Positions 17,107 through 27,280 of a DNA stretch of 64,000 nucleotides are shown piece by piece (within the stretch, counting starts at the first letter, position 1; every line of letters starts with the position of its first letter). The DNA is taken from the NCBI RefSeq assembly GCF_030161235.1, contig NZ_BSPW01000036.1:1-64000 (forward strand), written 5' to 3'. Source of the stretch: Vibrio zhanjiangensis (GTDB lineage: Bacteria > Pseudomonadota > Gammaproteobacteria > Enterobacterales > Vibrionaceae). The notes under the pieces are model-generated. The model searched no databases and had not been told where the DNA came from. It saw nothing but the letters and a program-made list of their open reading frames with translations. A program made the translations under genes and the position numbers.

Positions 17107-18234
17107 CTAACCACGATGGATAGCATCATTGGCTTGCTTCAATAAATTTTGGCTTTCATGCATAAATTGTTGCGAGTATTCACCAAACCAATCACTGACA
17201 ATATTAAAACTAGACACAAACGCCTGTTTGTCCTTGCGTTCAAGAAGTTGCATTGCCTCCCCAAAACGTTGATGAAAACGCTTGATCATTTGAATATTCT
17301 CATCCGATGACAAAATAATATCGCCATACAAATTGGGATCTTGTCCGAATAAACGGCCAACCATTGCCAATTCAAGTCTATAAATTGGAGAACTGAGTTG
17401 TAGAAGTTTATCAAGGCATGGATTTTCTTGACTTAAATGCAAACCATAAGCAAATGAAGTAAAGTGGCGCAGTGCTTGGATAAGCGTCATACCGTGATCA
17501 TGTTCACCTGCATCCATATTACATAAGCTTACGCCCCAAATAGAAAACTGCTTTAGTAGCCACTGGTAATCCGCTTCCCCTCGACCATTACAGTGAACAA
17601 TCACTTGCTTGGCTAAACTAGGGACATCAGGGCCAAACATTGGGTGCAGTCCCACAACCGGTCCGTCATGAGTATCTAACATTGCCTGCAAAGGCTTGGC
17701 TTTAATTGAGGTCAAGTCACATAAAATACAATTTTTCGGTAGGTTGCCCAATTTTTCAATAACGTCAACGGTAAGATCAATCGGTACCGTTACAATAACC
17801 AAGCCTGCTTTAGCTAGCAGCTCATCAGCTTTTGTCCAATCCTCACTACCTAGCACTTCAACGTGATAACCCGATAACTTAAACATTTTTCCAAACAATC
17901 GCCCTAACTTACCGTGTCCCCCGACAATGACAACTGTACCTAATTCTGGGTTTAGACACTTAAATCCAGCCTCTTTTTCACTGGCATACGACTCACGCAT
18001 AGTGCGACGCAAGATATCTTCGATAAGCTGAGGTGGAACACCCATTTTGGCGGCTTCTTCACGACGAGAAGCCAACATAGCCGCCTCACGGTCTGGCGCG
18101 TAGATGGGTAAACCATGAGTGCTTTTTACCTCACCAACCTTCTGGACCAAAGACAATCGCTGAGCAAGTAACTCAAGAATATTTTTATCTACAGCATCTA
18201 TTTGATCACGTAATTCGTTTAGTTCAACAGCCAT
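17107..18234 (-). CDS. tyrA: Bifunctional chorismate mutase / prephenate dehydrogenase (T-protein)
   Basis: TyrA makes prephenate from chorismate and oxidises it with NAD+ to 4-hydroxyphenylpyruvate for tyrosine. The 375-residue product begins with an AroQ chorismate mutase domain ([19 protein letters not shown]) followed by a Rossmann fold with [14 protein letters not shown], and carries LHPMFGPDV and the dehydrogenase His region. It is the second gene of aroF-tyrA, 21 bp behind aroF, and should share its TyrR control. It is convergent with the PilZ gene; no clear terminator is seen in the 124-bp gap. Confidence 0.97.
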   Translation of the reverse strand: MAVELNELRDQIDAVDKNILELLAQRLSLVQKVGEVKSTHGLPIYAPDREAAMLASRREEAAKMGVPPQLIEDILRRTMRESYASEKEAGFKCLNPELGTVVIVGGHGKLGRLFGKMFKLSGYHVEVLGSEDWTKADELLAKAGLVIVTVPIDLTVDVIEKLGNLPKNCILCDLTSIKAKPLQAMLDTHDGPVVGLHPMFGPDVPSLAKQVIVHCNGRGEADYQWLLKQFSIWGVSLCNMDAGEHDHGMTLIQALRHFTSFAYGLHLSQENPCLDKLLQLSSPIYRLELAMVGRLFGQDPNLYGDIILSSDENIQMIKRFHQRFGEAMQLLERKDKQAFVSSFNIVSDWFGEYSQQFMHESQNLLKQANDAIHRG

Positions 18235-18255
18235 TGTATTTTTGTAAACCTCTCG

Positions 18256-19329
18256 CTAACCTTGAAGTCGTTGCTGTAAAAATGGTACCAGTTCACTATG
18301 TGCATGGCGCAGTAGTGTCTCTGTTGTTTGCCAATCAATACACGCATCGGTAATGGAGACACCGTATTTCATCTCATTTAGTGGAAGATCCGAGGCTTGA
18401 TTTCCCTCGTGAATATGGCTTTCGATCATCAAACCAATAATGGACCGGTTCCCTTCTCGAATTTGGTGAATCACATCTTCTGCCACCAATGGCTGGCGGC
18501 GGAAATCTTTACGAGAATTGGCATGGCTGCAATCCACCATCAAAGAAGGCTCTAATCCCGCTTTTTCCATGTCTTGTTCACATTCAGTAACGGATACTGA
18601 ATCATAATTGGTCTGCTTCCCACCGCGCAGGATAACATGGCCATTGGCATTTCCCTGAGTCGTTAATAAGGCAACTTGCCCTTCACGACTGATGCCCATA
18701 AACCTATGACTTGAAGAAGCAGCCTGCATTGCATTAATGGCCGTAGACAAACTCCCATCCGTACCATTTTTAAATCCAATCGGCATTGACAAACCGCTGG
18801 CCATTTCTCTGTGGGTTTGAGACTCGGTGGTTCTCGCTCCTATCGCCGCCCAGCTAAATGTATCTGCAAGGTACTGTGGACTGATAGGATCAAGCGCCTC
18901 TGTCGCTAAAGGTATTTCCATTTCAGCAAGATCGACCAATAATCTGCGCCCAACATGCAGTCCCTGTTCAATATCAAAAGAGCCATCAAGGTGAGGATCG
19001 TTGATTAACCCCTTCCAACCCACTGTTGTACGAGGCTTTTCAAAGTAAACACGCATGACTAGATAAAGTTGATCACTCAACTGCTCAGACAGTGCTTTCA
19101 AGCGTCGAGCGTAATCTTTAGCAGCATCAATATCGTGAATGGAGCACGGTCCACATACAACCAGCAAACGATGATCTTTCTTATGGATGATGTCAGAGAT
19201 TGTCTGGCGAGATTGCTGAATAAATTGTCGCGCTTTATCACTTAGCGGCAACTTTGCTTTCAATTCGTCGGGGGTGATAAGCACCTGCTCGTCAATAATA
19301 TTAATATTGCTCAGTTTACTTTTTTGCAT
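18256..19329 (-). CDS. aroF: 3-deoxy-7-phosphoheptulonate (DAHP) synthase, tyrosine-sensitive type
   Basis: AroF condenses phosphoenolpyruvate and erythrose 4-phosphate, the entry step of the shikimate pathway. The 357-residue product carries the class-I motifs VVCGPCSIHD, YFEKPRTTVGWKGLINDP, GARTTESQTHREMASGL, GFKNGTDG and MVDCSHAN. The first line (MQKSKLSNINIIDEQVLITP) resembles AroF rather than AroG or AroH. Its pairing with tyrA and the TyrR-type boxes upstream support the tyrosine-regulated isozyme. Confidence 0.95.
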   Translation of the reverse strand: MQKSKLSNINIIDEQVLITPDELKAKLPLSDKARQFIQQSRQTISDIIHKKDHRLLVVCGPCSIHDIDAAKDYARRLKALSEQLSDQLYLVMRVYFEKPRTTVGWKGLINDPHLDGSFDIEQGLHVGRRLLVDLAEMEIPLATEALDPISPQYLADTFSWAAIGARTTESQTHREMASGLSMPIGFKNGTDGSLSTAINAMQAASSSHRFMGISREGQVALLTTQGNANGHVILRGGKQTNYDSVSVTECEQDMEKAGLEPSLMVDCSHANSRKDFRRQPLVAEDVIHQIREGNRSIIGLMIESHIHEGNQASDLPLNEMKYGVSITDACIDWQTTETLLRHAHSELVPFLQQRLQG

Positions 19330-19339
19330 AACTCAACTT

Positions 19340-19357
19340 CGTACATTAAAATTTACA
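19340..19357 (-). promoter_or_regulatory. TyrR-like box next to the aroF start
   Basis: CGTACA-N6-TTTACA fits the TyrR box TGTAAA-N6-TTTACA with two mismatches and keeps the essential G and C at positions 2 and 17. It lies only 10 bp upstream of the aroF start codon. Confidence 0.5.
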
Positions 19358-19424
19358 CTTCTTTTCATCTCACCTGCACAGCAGGTTTCAAATACCTTAT
19401 CAGGATCAGAAAAAAACTCAACAG

Positions 19425-19442
19425 TGTAAACAATAAAAAACA
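19425..19442 (-). promoter_or_regulatory. Weak TyrR-like box upstream of aroF
   Basis: TGTAAA-N6-AAAACA has one perfect half-site and one degenerate half-site. It is centred 20 bp (about two helical turns) from the perfect box next to it, the usual strong/weak TyrR pairing. Confidence 0.5.
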
Positions 19443-19444
19443 TA

Positions 19445-19462
19445 TGTAAAATTAAATTTACA
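19445..19462 (-). promoter_or_regulatory. Perfect TyrR box of the aroF-tyrA operon
   Basis: TGTAAA-ATTAAA-TTTACA is an exact match to the TyrR consensus. It lies 116 bp upstream of aroF, between nagZ and aroF, with a weak box beside it and a third box near the start codon. This triple arrangement is like that of E. coli aroF, where TyrR with tyrosine represses. Confidence 0.82.
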
Positions 19463-19509
19463 ATTAATTATTTTAACTTGCATCGGTTGTTGAGAGTCAA
19501 ATAAGTCAA

Positions 19510-20493
19510 TTAATCCTGAATGCGTTTCATCGCCTCAGAAGCGGTCTTCCATTCCTGACTACGGCAAAGCTCGTCAAAACCAAAGGATTTCTTTTTGAGC
19601 AAGCTAAGGGCACGAGGAACACTTGTAATGGGCAGATTATCCAACACCTCAACTTGAGCCTCACGTTTATTGCACACAAGGATCATATCGCATCCAGCAG
19701 CCAGCGATTTTTGCGCGCGTTCAGCATAAGAGCCTAAAATAGCAGCCCCTTCCATAGTCAAATCATCTGAAAAAATAATGCCATCAAAACCTAACATCTC
19801 TCTTAGCACATTGTTCAACCAATATTTAGAACCGCTTGCGGGCTCTGAGTCATAGTGAGGAAAAATCACATGAGCGGGCATCAGAGCATCAAGTAACTTG
19901 TTTTTTATCTGGGTTTCAAAGATCGCCATGTCCTGTTCAAATATTGATTCTCGACTGTCAAAAGGCGTTTCAAGATGAGAATCAGCAACGACACCACCGT
20001 GACCTGGGAAATGTTTTCCTGTTGTCGACATCCCCACCGCCTTCATTCCACGCATAAAAGCGCTACTATGACGAACTATCGTATCAATATCTTCACCAAA
20101 AGACCGACTGCCGATAGCTTTCGACTGATGGCCTTTATCCAGCACAGGGGCAAAACTTAAATCAATATCATGAGCAATCAATTCAGCTGCCATCAGCCAG
20201 CCACCGAGCTGTGCAAGCTCCTCTCCATTTTCTTGTTTTGCATACAAGTCCGCAGCTGGAATAATAGAGAAACCTTGCTTAAAACGTTGTACTCGTCCAC
20301 CTTCTTGATCTACACCAATCAGAATAGGCCGCTTAGCCGCATGACGAATCGATTGATTCAGTGCGAGTAACTGTTGATTATCATAAAAATTACGAGAAAA
20401 TAGTATGACTCCTCCTACTGAAGGATGTTGCAGAATTTCCTTATCTTCCGCCGTCAACTCACATCCTTCCACATCAAGCCATAAAGGTCCCAT
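19510..20493 (-). CDS. nagZ: Beta-N-acetylhexosaminidase NagZ
   Basis: NagZ removes GlcNAc from 1,6-anhydro-muropeptides in the cytoplasm during wall recycling. The product (327 residues) is a glycoside hydrolase family 3 protein with [10 protein letters not shown] at the start, [12 protein letters not shown] and [14 protein letters not shown], which carries the histidine loop used as acid/base in this family, and [10 protein letters not shown] with the nucleophile Asp. The start at 20493 is preferred to the ATG five codons upstream because GAGGGTG lies 8 bp before it and E. coli NagZ begins at the same residue. It is divergent from anmK, another recycling gene. Confidence 0.95.
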   Translation of the reverse strand: MGPLWLDVEGCELTAEDKEILQHPSVGGVILFSRNFYDNQQLLALNQSIRHAAKRPILIGVDQEGGRVQRFKQGFSIIPAADLYAKQENGEELAQLGGWLMAAELIAHDIDLSFAPVLDKGHQSKAIGSRSFGEDIDTIVRHSSAFMRGMKAVGMSTTGKHFPGHGGVVADSHLETPFDSRESIFEQDMAIFETQIKNKLLDALMPAHVIFPHYDSEPASGSKYWLNNVLREMLGFDGIIFSDDLTMEGAAILGSYAERAQKSLAAGCDMILVCNKREAQVEVLDNLPITSVPRALSLLKKKSFGFDELCRSQEWKTASEAMKRIQD

Positions 20494-20808
20494 ATCATTC
20501 ACCCTCATAAATTCAAATCACCCTCAAAATATTATCTTGGCTGAGATAGGATGCGACTCACAAGTCCTAAGCCACCTAAACTCTTCAATGACGAACGATA
20601 ATATCAAGCCCTTAATGCTATTAGCAGAACCTTTTTAAAAGATCTTATCCAGCGCAAATTGTAATATTAACCATTTCGACACCACTAACACTTAGCCTAT
20701 TGATAATTTGATCCGGTAACAAATAAAAATCGTGCTGCTTCTATCGCTTTTTACTCCAATATCATCGCATACTATGTGCTAATCAGCATTTCAGGGAAAA
20801 AGTAGGCG
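20494..20808. other. nagZ-anmK divergent intergenic region
   Basis: This 315-bp spacer separates two divergent peptidoglycan-recycling transcription units and must hold both promoters. I see no strong promoter, hairpin or repeat. AGGGAAAAAG just before the anmK ATG serves as ribosome-binding site. Confidence 0.5.
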
Positions 20809-21918
20809 ATGAATAAAGAGCTATACATTGGTCTAATGTCCGGCACCAGTCTTGATGGTATCGATGCTGTGCTGACAGAAATCACCAAAGGAGAAGTCAA
20901 GCTAGTCGCATCCCAAAGCTACATTATACCTGAAGAGATAAAGCAACAAGTGCTCGATGTATGCCTTGGCCAAGACACCAATCTAAAACAACTCGGCGAA
21001 TTAGACCACCAGCTAGGGCATTTGTACGCAAACGCCGTACTAACTTTACTGAAACAAACAGGTGTCAGCAAAGATAGCGTCACCGCGATTGGTAACCATG
21101 GACAAACCGTTTTCCATCAGCCAAACAGTGACACCCCATTTACGATACAGCTCGGTGATGCCAATATCATTGCCGCTCAGACTGGAATAACGACCATCGC
21201 AGATTTCAGGCGCAAAGATATCGCTCTGGGAGGTCAAGGAGCACCATTGGTTCCAGCGTTTCATGAGGCGCTCTTTGGTTCAAAAAAGGTCACGACCGTT
21301 GTACTAAACATCGGCGGCATTGCCAATATCTCAGTACTGCGCCCACAGTATCCTGTCATAGGTTATGATACTGGGCCTGGTAATATGCTAATGGACGCTT
21401 GGTGTACACAATATAAACATTTACCCTATGACGAAAATGCTTTTTTCGCTCAGCAAGGACAAGTCAATATTCCATTATTAAATGCACTACTTACTGAGCC
21501 TTATCTCGCACTGCCACCGCCAAAAAGTACAGGTCGTGAGTTATTTAACCTCACATGGCTAGAGCAAATTTTGCGTAGTCACTCTTGTCAACCGGAAGAT
21601 GTACAACGCACCTTGTGTGAGTTTACCGCTCGAACGATCAGTCATGAAGTCGAAAAGTACCAACAGAATAAGCAGCAAAAGCTTCTTGTATGCGGAGGAG
21701 GTGCCAAAAACCCTCTATTGATGAAGCGCTTAGATGAACTGTTACCATTATGGTCAGTAAATCCCACTGACTCCGAGGGAATTGACAGCCAAAATATTGA
21801 AGCGATGGCATTTGCTTGGCTTGCTTATCGTCGTATCCACAACCTGCCAAGTAATTTACCCCAAGTAACAGGGGCAAGTCGCTTAGCGTCTCTTGGCGTC
21901 ATATATTTTGCTGATTAA
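20809..21918 (+). CDS. anmK: Anhydro-N-acetylmuramic acid kinase AnmK
   Basis: AnmK opens the 1,6-anhydro ring of anhydroMurNAc and phosphorylates it to MurNAc-6-phosphate. The 369-residue product belongs to the ASKHA fold and has the family signature GLMSGTSLDGIDAV at residues 7-20, GNHGQTVFHQP, TTIADFRRKDIALGGQGAPL and YDTGPGNMLMDAW. murQ follows after 24 bp, so substrate flows directly to the next enzyme. E. coli keeps murQ in a different unit, but the anmK-murQ pair is normal for vibrios. Confidence 0.96.
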   Translation: MNKELYIGLMSGTSLDGIDAVLTEITKGEVKLVASQSYIIPEEIKQQVLDVCLGQDTNLKQLGELDHQLGHLYANAVLTLLKQTGVSKDSVTAIGNHGQTVFHQPNSDTPFTIQLGDANIIAAQTGITTIADFRRKDIALGGQGAPLVPAFHEALFGSKKVTTVVLNIGGIANISVLRPQYPVIGYDTGPGNMLMDAWCTQYKHLPYDENAFFAQQGQVNIPLLNALLTEPYLALPPPKSTGRELFNLTWLEQILRSHSCQPEDVQRTLCEFTARTISHEVEKYQQNKQQKLLVCGGGAKNPLLMKRLDELLPLWSVNPTDSEGIDSQNIEAMAFAWLAYRRIHNLPSNLPQVTGASRLASLGVIYFAD

Positions 21919-22881
<963 letters not shown>

Positions 22882-22885
22882 AAAA

Positions 22886-22911
22886 CGCCTAACGGAATGT
22901 TAGGCATTTCT
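22886..22911 (+). terminator. anmK-murQ terminator
   Basis: GCCTAAC and GTTAGGC form a 7-bp stem with a 5-nt loop directly after the murQ stop, followed by ATTTCTTG. The T tract is short. Confidence 0.65.
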
Positions 22912-23002
22912 TGTCTTACCAACTGAGCCGCATAAATTCAGCAACAATGTTGTCTTGCCATTTTCCACACCATAATTTATTGATGTCCGATGCTATCATT
23001 GG

Positions 23003-23347
23003 TCAGTTCGAATAATCATCCCACCCACGTTGCCATTCCATTCGAAATTTTTGTGCGTCTTCGGTACCTTCACAAACACCGTCATAATGCTGACCAGAAA
23101 GTCCTACGTGATAGGCATGATTCGGGTTACAAAACTCTTCAATTCCAACCAAATAGCCTTGGTCATAGTCACTATGATTTGCACTACCTAGCTTGGTAAG
23201 CTCACGCGATGAGCGCTGAACATTGCCACGAATACCATCTTGATAACCTATCGCATACCAATCTCCTTCCTCAGCAAGCTGCTGTGTCGTTGATGTACAG
23301 GCAAATAGTGTTGTTAATAACATTAGACCTATGAGGTTTCTCATCAT
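23003..23347 (-). CDS. DUF2799 lipoprotein
   Basis: A small protein of 114-115 residues with a lipoprotein signal peptide (MRNLIGLMLLTTL) and lipobox LFAC, so it is predicted to be anchored in an envelope membrane. The mature part repeats a motif of the type GYQDGIRG and GYLVGIEEFC, ending WQRGWDDY, which fits DUF2799 proteins of unknown function. AAGGAA lies just before two consecutive ATGs (23347 and 23344); the second has the better spacing. It is divergent from the CstA-type gene across 237 bp, with no evident functional tie. Confidence 0.8.
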   Translation of the reverse strand: MMRNLIGLMLLTTLFACTSTTQQLAEEGDWYAIGYQDGIRGNVQRSSRELTKLGSANHSDYDQGYLVGIEEFCNPNHAYHVGLSGQHYDGVCEGTEDAQKFRMEWQRGWDDYSN

Positions 23348-23584
23348 TTTCCTTATTTTTATCAAGAATCTAAAAGTATCGCTTGTTACGAGAGTATCCT
23401 TGGTATCCGCCCCGCCAGCAACACACCCTCATAACCCTAGCACCATGTCTTTATTTCGGATAATAGTCAACCATGGTAAGAAAAACGGATTTATTGAGAA
23501 CACTAACCCAGCTAACAGAACTTAATGATAAAGATGTTTATTATATTGACTTAATAGTTCATTCATTGCTACGGAGCATTTGCC

Positions 23585-25060
23585 ATGTTTTGGTTTTTAA
23601 CCTGTGTTGCGGCCTTAGTTGGAGGATACTTCCTCTATGGAACATTGATTGAAAAGATTTTTCATATCAATGAAAAGCGTCAAACCCCAGCCCACAGTCA
23701 ATCTGACGGGGTCGATTATGTCCCCATGTCAACCAAGAAGGTCTACCTCGTGCAGCTACTAAACATTGCTGGCGTTGGACCCATTTTCGGCCCAATAATG
23801 GGGGCCTTATACGGTCCCGCAGCTATGCTCTGGATTGTCGTAGGGTGTATTTTCGCAGGCGCTGTACATGACTACTTTTCTGGCATGCTATCAGTTCGCA
23901 ATGGTGGAGCATCAATACCAACAATCACAGGTCGATATCTTGGCAATGGCGCCAAACACTTTATGAACATTTTTGCCATTGTCTTGCTGCTGCTCGTTGG
24001 TGTTGTCTTTGTTTCTGCCCCAGCTGGCATGATCACCAATCTTATCAACGAGCAGACAAGCCTCTCTATCAGTATGACGACAACGGTTAGCGCAATTTTT
24101 ATTTATTATATTGTCGCAACAATTGTCCCTGTTGATAAGATTATTGGCCGATTTTATCCATTATTTGGTGCCTTACTTCTGTTCATGTCAATCAGTTTAA
24201 TCACAGCGGTTGCGTTATCAAGTGACCATACTCTTATGGGTAATTTTGAAGCTAAAGACATGCTTAGCAACCTAAACCCAAATGATATGCCTCTTTGGCC
24301 AGCACTATTTATCACTATTGCCTGCGGAGCAATATCAGGATTTCATGCAACCCAATCACCACTTATGGCTCGCTGTATGGAGAATGAACGTAATGGACGT
24401 TTTGTTTTCTATGGTGCCATGATTGGTGAAGGGATCATTGCTCTGATTTGGTGTGCAATTGCGTTGTCTTTCTTCGACAGTTTGGAGTCACTGTCTCAAG
24501 CGGTCAATTCGGGCGGCCCTGGCAATGTAGTCTATAGTGCATCGTTTGGTTTATTAGGAGTATTTGGAGGCGTCATCGCTTTCTTAGGGGTCGTCATTCT
24601 CCCCATAACCTCGGGAGATACTGCATTTCGCTCAAGTCGCCTCATTCTAGCTGAATATTTTAATTTGGAACAAAAAAGCCTGCGCAGCCGACTCATGATG
24701 GCAGTGCCGCTATTTGTCATCGGTGGCATACTCACTCAAGTAGACTTTGGCATTATTTGGCGTTACTTCGGATTTGCCAATCAAACCACAGCGGTCATGA
24801 TGTTGTGGACCGCCTCGGCCTATTTGGTTCGCCATAATAAAATCCATTGGATAACAACTATCCCTGCTGTTTTTATGACCACAGTTGTGACAAGTTTTAT
24901 TCTTAATAGTGCCAGCCTTGGCTTCGGGCTACCTATCACTATATCGACCATCGTCGGTATCGCATTTTCTCTTTTAGTGAGTATGTATATCATCAGACTT
25001 CCTAAACAAAGTGAGATAGAAAGTCTAAACGATAATGCGGCTGTGGAAAAAAGGGCATAA
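23585..25060 (+). CDS. cstA: CstA-family carbon-starvation carrier (short form)
   Basis: This is a polytopic inner-membrane protein of the CstA family, which in E. coli includes peptide and pyruvate carriers induced in starvation. It shows the conserved start FWFLTCVAALVGGYFLYG, the GPIFGPIMGALYGP loop, HDYFSGMLSVRNGG, GFHATQSPLMARC and PITSGDTAFRSSRL. At 491 residues it is about 200 shorter than E. coli CstA (near 700) and lacks the extra C-terminal membrane part; such short forms are common in Vibrio and elsewhere. The substrate cannot be told from sequence. AGCATTTGCC precedes the ATG, a weak ribosome site. It is monocistronic with a terminator. Confidence 0.85.
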   Translation: MFWFLTCVAALVGGYFLYGTLIEKIFHINEKRQTPAHSQSDGVDYVPMSTKKVYLVQLLNIAGVGPIFGPIMGALYGPAAMLWIVVGCIFAGAVHDYFSGMLSVRNGGASIPTITGRYLGNGAKHFMNIFAIVLLLLVGVVFVSAPAGMITNLINEQTSLSISMTTTVSAIFIYYIVATIVPVDKIIGRFYPLFGALLLFMSISLITAVALSSDHTLMGNFEAKDMLSNLNPNDMPLWPALFITIACGAISGFHATQSPLMARCMENERNGRFVFYGAMIGEGIIALIWCAIALSFFDSLESLSQAVNSGGPGNVVYSASFGLLGVFGGVIAFLGVVILPITSGDTAFRSSRLILAEYFNLEQKSLRSRLMMAVPLFVIGGILTQVDFGIIWRYFGFANQTTAVMMLWTASAYLVRHNKIHWITTIPAVFMTTVVTSFILNSASLGFGLPITISTIVGIAFSLLVSMYIIRLPKQSEIESLNDNAAVEKRA

Positions 25061-25068
25061 TCTAACCC

Positions 25069-25099
25069 AAAAGGCTCCATTGATTAAATGGAGCCTTTT
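25069..25099. terminator. Terminator after the cstA-family gene
   Basis: AAAAGGCTCCATT and AATGGAGCCTTTT form a long perfect stem with a 5-nt loop, 8 bp after the stop. It is A-rich on one side and T-rich on the other, so it could also stop transcripts from ispH, whose stop is about 75 bp away. Confidence 0.85.
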
Positions 25100-25172
25100 A
25101 ACAATGGATAGCCTAATGCTTAAATCAATGACAGAGATTGTATTTAAGTCCACTGAGCAACGAGTAAAAAGA

Positions 25173-26126
25173 CTAATCCACTTGTTTGATTTGTAATTCT
25201 TTCGGCACTTCAAAAAACATGTTTTCTTCTCTACCCTGAATTTCTTGCACGACTCGAGTGCCGGATAATTTTTGAATGCGATCAAGAATTTTATTAACCA
25301 GTTCTTCAGGCGCAGATGCCCCTGCGGTAACACCAATTTTCGCTTTGTCTTTAAACCACTCAGGCTTAATGTCTTCAGGGCAATCGGTCAAATAACCCGG
25401 TGTTCCAAGCTTTTCAGCCAACTCTTTCAAGCGCGTTGAATTGGACGAGTTTCTAGACCCAACCACGATAACCACATCAACATCCACGGCCATGTCTCGC
25501 ACTGCATCTTGACGATTTTGAGTGGCATAACAAATATCATCTTTACGCGGCCCTTGAATATCTGGGAATACTCGGCGGAGCTCTTCAATGACATCTGCGG
25601 TTTCATCCACAGATAAAGTAGTTTGACTCACATAGTGCAAATGAGAGGGATCTTTTACTTTACTTTTCAAGTGAATGACATCAGATGGCGTTTCAACCAA
25701 ATACATCCCACCTTGCTCACTGGCATACTGTCCCATGGTCCCTTCAACTTCAGGATGCCCAGCGTGGCCTATCAGCACGACTTCCATATGCTTGCGACTT
25801 GCACGAGCAACTTCCATATGCACCTTAGTAACAAGTGGGCAGGTAGCATCAAAAACGGTTAAATCTCGCTCTTTAGCTTCTTTGCGAACGGCTTGAGATA
25901 CTCCATGAGCCGAAAAGATCACAATGTTATCATCAGGAACTTCACTCAACTCCTCAACAAAAATGGCTCCACGCTGCTTCAAGCCTTCCACCACAAATCG
26001 GTTGTGAACGACTTCATGACGTACATAAATAGGTGGTTGATAGAGTTCCAACGCACGTTCGACGATGCTGATTGCGCGATCGACACCGGCACAAAAACCA
26101 CGTGGGTTAGCTAAAAGAATTTTCAT
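25173..26126 (-). CDS. ispH: 4-hydroxy-3-methylbut-2-enyl diphosphate reductase IspH
   Basis: IspH carries out the last step of the methylerythritol phosphate pathway, making IPP and DMAPP with a [4Fe-4S] cluster. The three cluster cysteines are visible in FCAGVD (Cys12), DATCPLV and DICYATQNR, along with HEVVHN and VGSRNSSNS substrate motifs. The start at 26126 (MKILLANP) matches the E. coli start; upstream in-frame ATGs at 26138 and 26168 lack ribosome sites, and the latter overlaps fkpB. It is the last gene of the murJ-ribF-ileS-lspA-fkpB-ispH cluster; the last five correspond to a conserved E. coli operon. Confidence 0.96.
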   Translation of the reverse strand: MKILLANPRGFCAGVDRAISIVERALELYQPPIYVRHEVVHNRFVVEGLKQRGAIFVEELSEVPDDNIVIFSAHGVSQAVRKEAKERDLTVFDATCPLVTKVHMEVARASRKHMEVVLIGHAGHPEVEGTMGQYASEQGGMYLVETPSDVIHLKSKVKDPSHLHYVSQTTLSVDETADVIEELRRVFPDIQGPRKDDICYATQNRQDAVRDMAVDVDVVIVVGSRNSSNSTRLKELAEKLGTPGYLTDCPEDIKPEWFKDKAKIGVTAGASAPEELVNKILDRIQKLSGTRVVQEIQGREENMFFEVPKELQIKQVD

Positions 26127-26164
26127 TTCATCGCTCATAATGGGTACATTATTACTTAACGGCG

Positions 26165-26596
26165 TCATTCTACTGACAAGATCTCAACTTCAAAAGTGAC
26201 ATCTTGGCCAGCCAAAGGATGATTAAAATCGACTGTCACTGAATCGCCAGCAATTTCGGTAATTATTCCTGGAATTTCCATACCGTCAGGACCGGAGAAT
26301 GCCATAATGGTCCCAACTTCAACTTCAGCATCACCAACAAACTTAGCGCGATCCATATGATGAATATTATCAGGGTTTGGTGCACCAAACGCATCTTTGG
26401 CCTGCAGTTCAATTGCTTTTTGATCACCAGCTTTTAGCCCCAGTAAACAGTGCTCAAAGTTTTCACTGAGACTACCATCTCCCATCACTAACTTAGCCGG
26501 CTTGCCCATATTATGGGTACTGTCCGCGACTGAACCATCTTGAAGTTTGATAGTAAAATGCAGAGTAACTGCAGATTGTTGGACAATAGTGGTCAC
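26165..26596 (-). CDS. fkpB: FKBP-type peptidyl-prolyl isomerase FkpB (SlpA), GTG start
   Basis: A SlyD-like FKBP isomerase with an inserted chaperone flap. Visible marks are [39 protein letters not shown], and [20 protein letters not shown] start it at the GTG at 26596, giving 143 residues, because AAGGAAACAATATA precedes it at good spacing and E. coli FkpB (149) aligns from there. An ATG start at 26644 would add 16 residues without family support. It sits between lspA and ispH, as in E. coli. The physiological substrate is unclear. Confidence 0.92.
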   Translation of the reverse strand: MTTIVQQSAVTLHFTIKLQDGSVADSTHNMGKPAKLVMGDGSLSENFEHCLLGLKAGDQKAIELQAKDAFGAPNPDNIHHMDRAKFVGDAEVEVGTIMAFSGPDGMEIPGIITEIAGDSVTVDFNHPLAGQDVTFEVEILSVE

Positions 26597-26687
26597 TATA
26601 TTGTTTCCTTGTTGTCGTGCAGTGCTTGCTACTAGCACATGCAAAAAGGCGAATGCTCGCTTAACATTTAGAATGCCAATAGGGGCT

Positions 26688-27200
26688 TTAATTGCTAGTT
26701 CTTAGCTTTTTGCTGCGAAAACCATCGAGGATAATCATGATTGCGCCAATGCAAATTGCGCTATCGGCAAGATTGAAAGCTGGCCAGTGATAACTTCCCC
26801 AGAAAAAATCCAAATAATCGACAACAAAACCGTGCACAACGCGATCAAACACATTGCCGACAGCACCGCCTATGATCATCGCGTAAGCGATATTATTCCA
26901 CTTTTCTTTTGCCGGTAGTCTACTCATCCAATAGATAAGTAAAGCTGTAACGCCAAAGGCGATACCTGTAAATAACCAGCGCTGCCAGCCAGCTTGATCG
27001 CTTAAAAAACTAAATGCCGCGCCATAGTTGTGAACATAGAGAAGATTAAAAAAAGGCAACACCTCGATACGATTTGCCCAACCGTACCCCATGCTATCCA
27101 TGACCCAAAGTTTAATGCCTATATCAGCAAAAAAAATGACGATGGCAACCCACAGCCAGCGCACTCCAGACTGCTTGAGAGTTAATGCTTGTTCGCTCAT
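26688..27200 (-). CDS. lspA: Lipoprotein signal peptidase (signal peptidase II)
   Basis: LspA cuts the signal peptide from diacylated prolipoproteins in the inner membrane. The 170-residue product has four hydrophobic segments and the aspartyl-protease motifs [15 protein letters not shown] and FNLADSAI, which hold the catalytic Asp pair. The ATG at 27200 (MSEQALTL) follows AGGAATCGT and is preferred; a start at 27260 would reach almost to ileS and has no family support. Its substrates here include the BamD, NlpI and DUF2799 lipoproteins encoded in the same window, after Lgt acts on them. Confidence 0.96.
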   Translation of the reverse strand: MSEQALTLKQSGVRWLWVAIVIFFADIGIKLWVMDSMGYGWANRIEVLPFFNLLYVHNYGAAFSFLSDQAGWQRWLFTGIAFGVTALLIYWMSRLPAKEKWNNIAYAMIIGGAVGNVFDRVVHGFVVDYLDFFWGSYHWPAFNLADSAICIGAIMIILDGFRSKKLRTSN

Positions 27201-27280
27201 ACGATTCCTATAAATAGCCCCAGTAGATACTGGGGCTATCGATTGACTTAAAAGTTCCAAGTGACAGTAATATTCGCTTG

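Noticed and set aside
23366-23584. Possible mobile-element remnant in the gap before the cstA-family gene
   Set aside because: No inverted terminal repeats, transposase fragments or target duplications could be seen.
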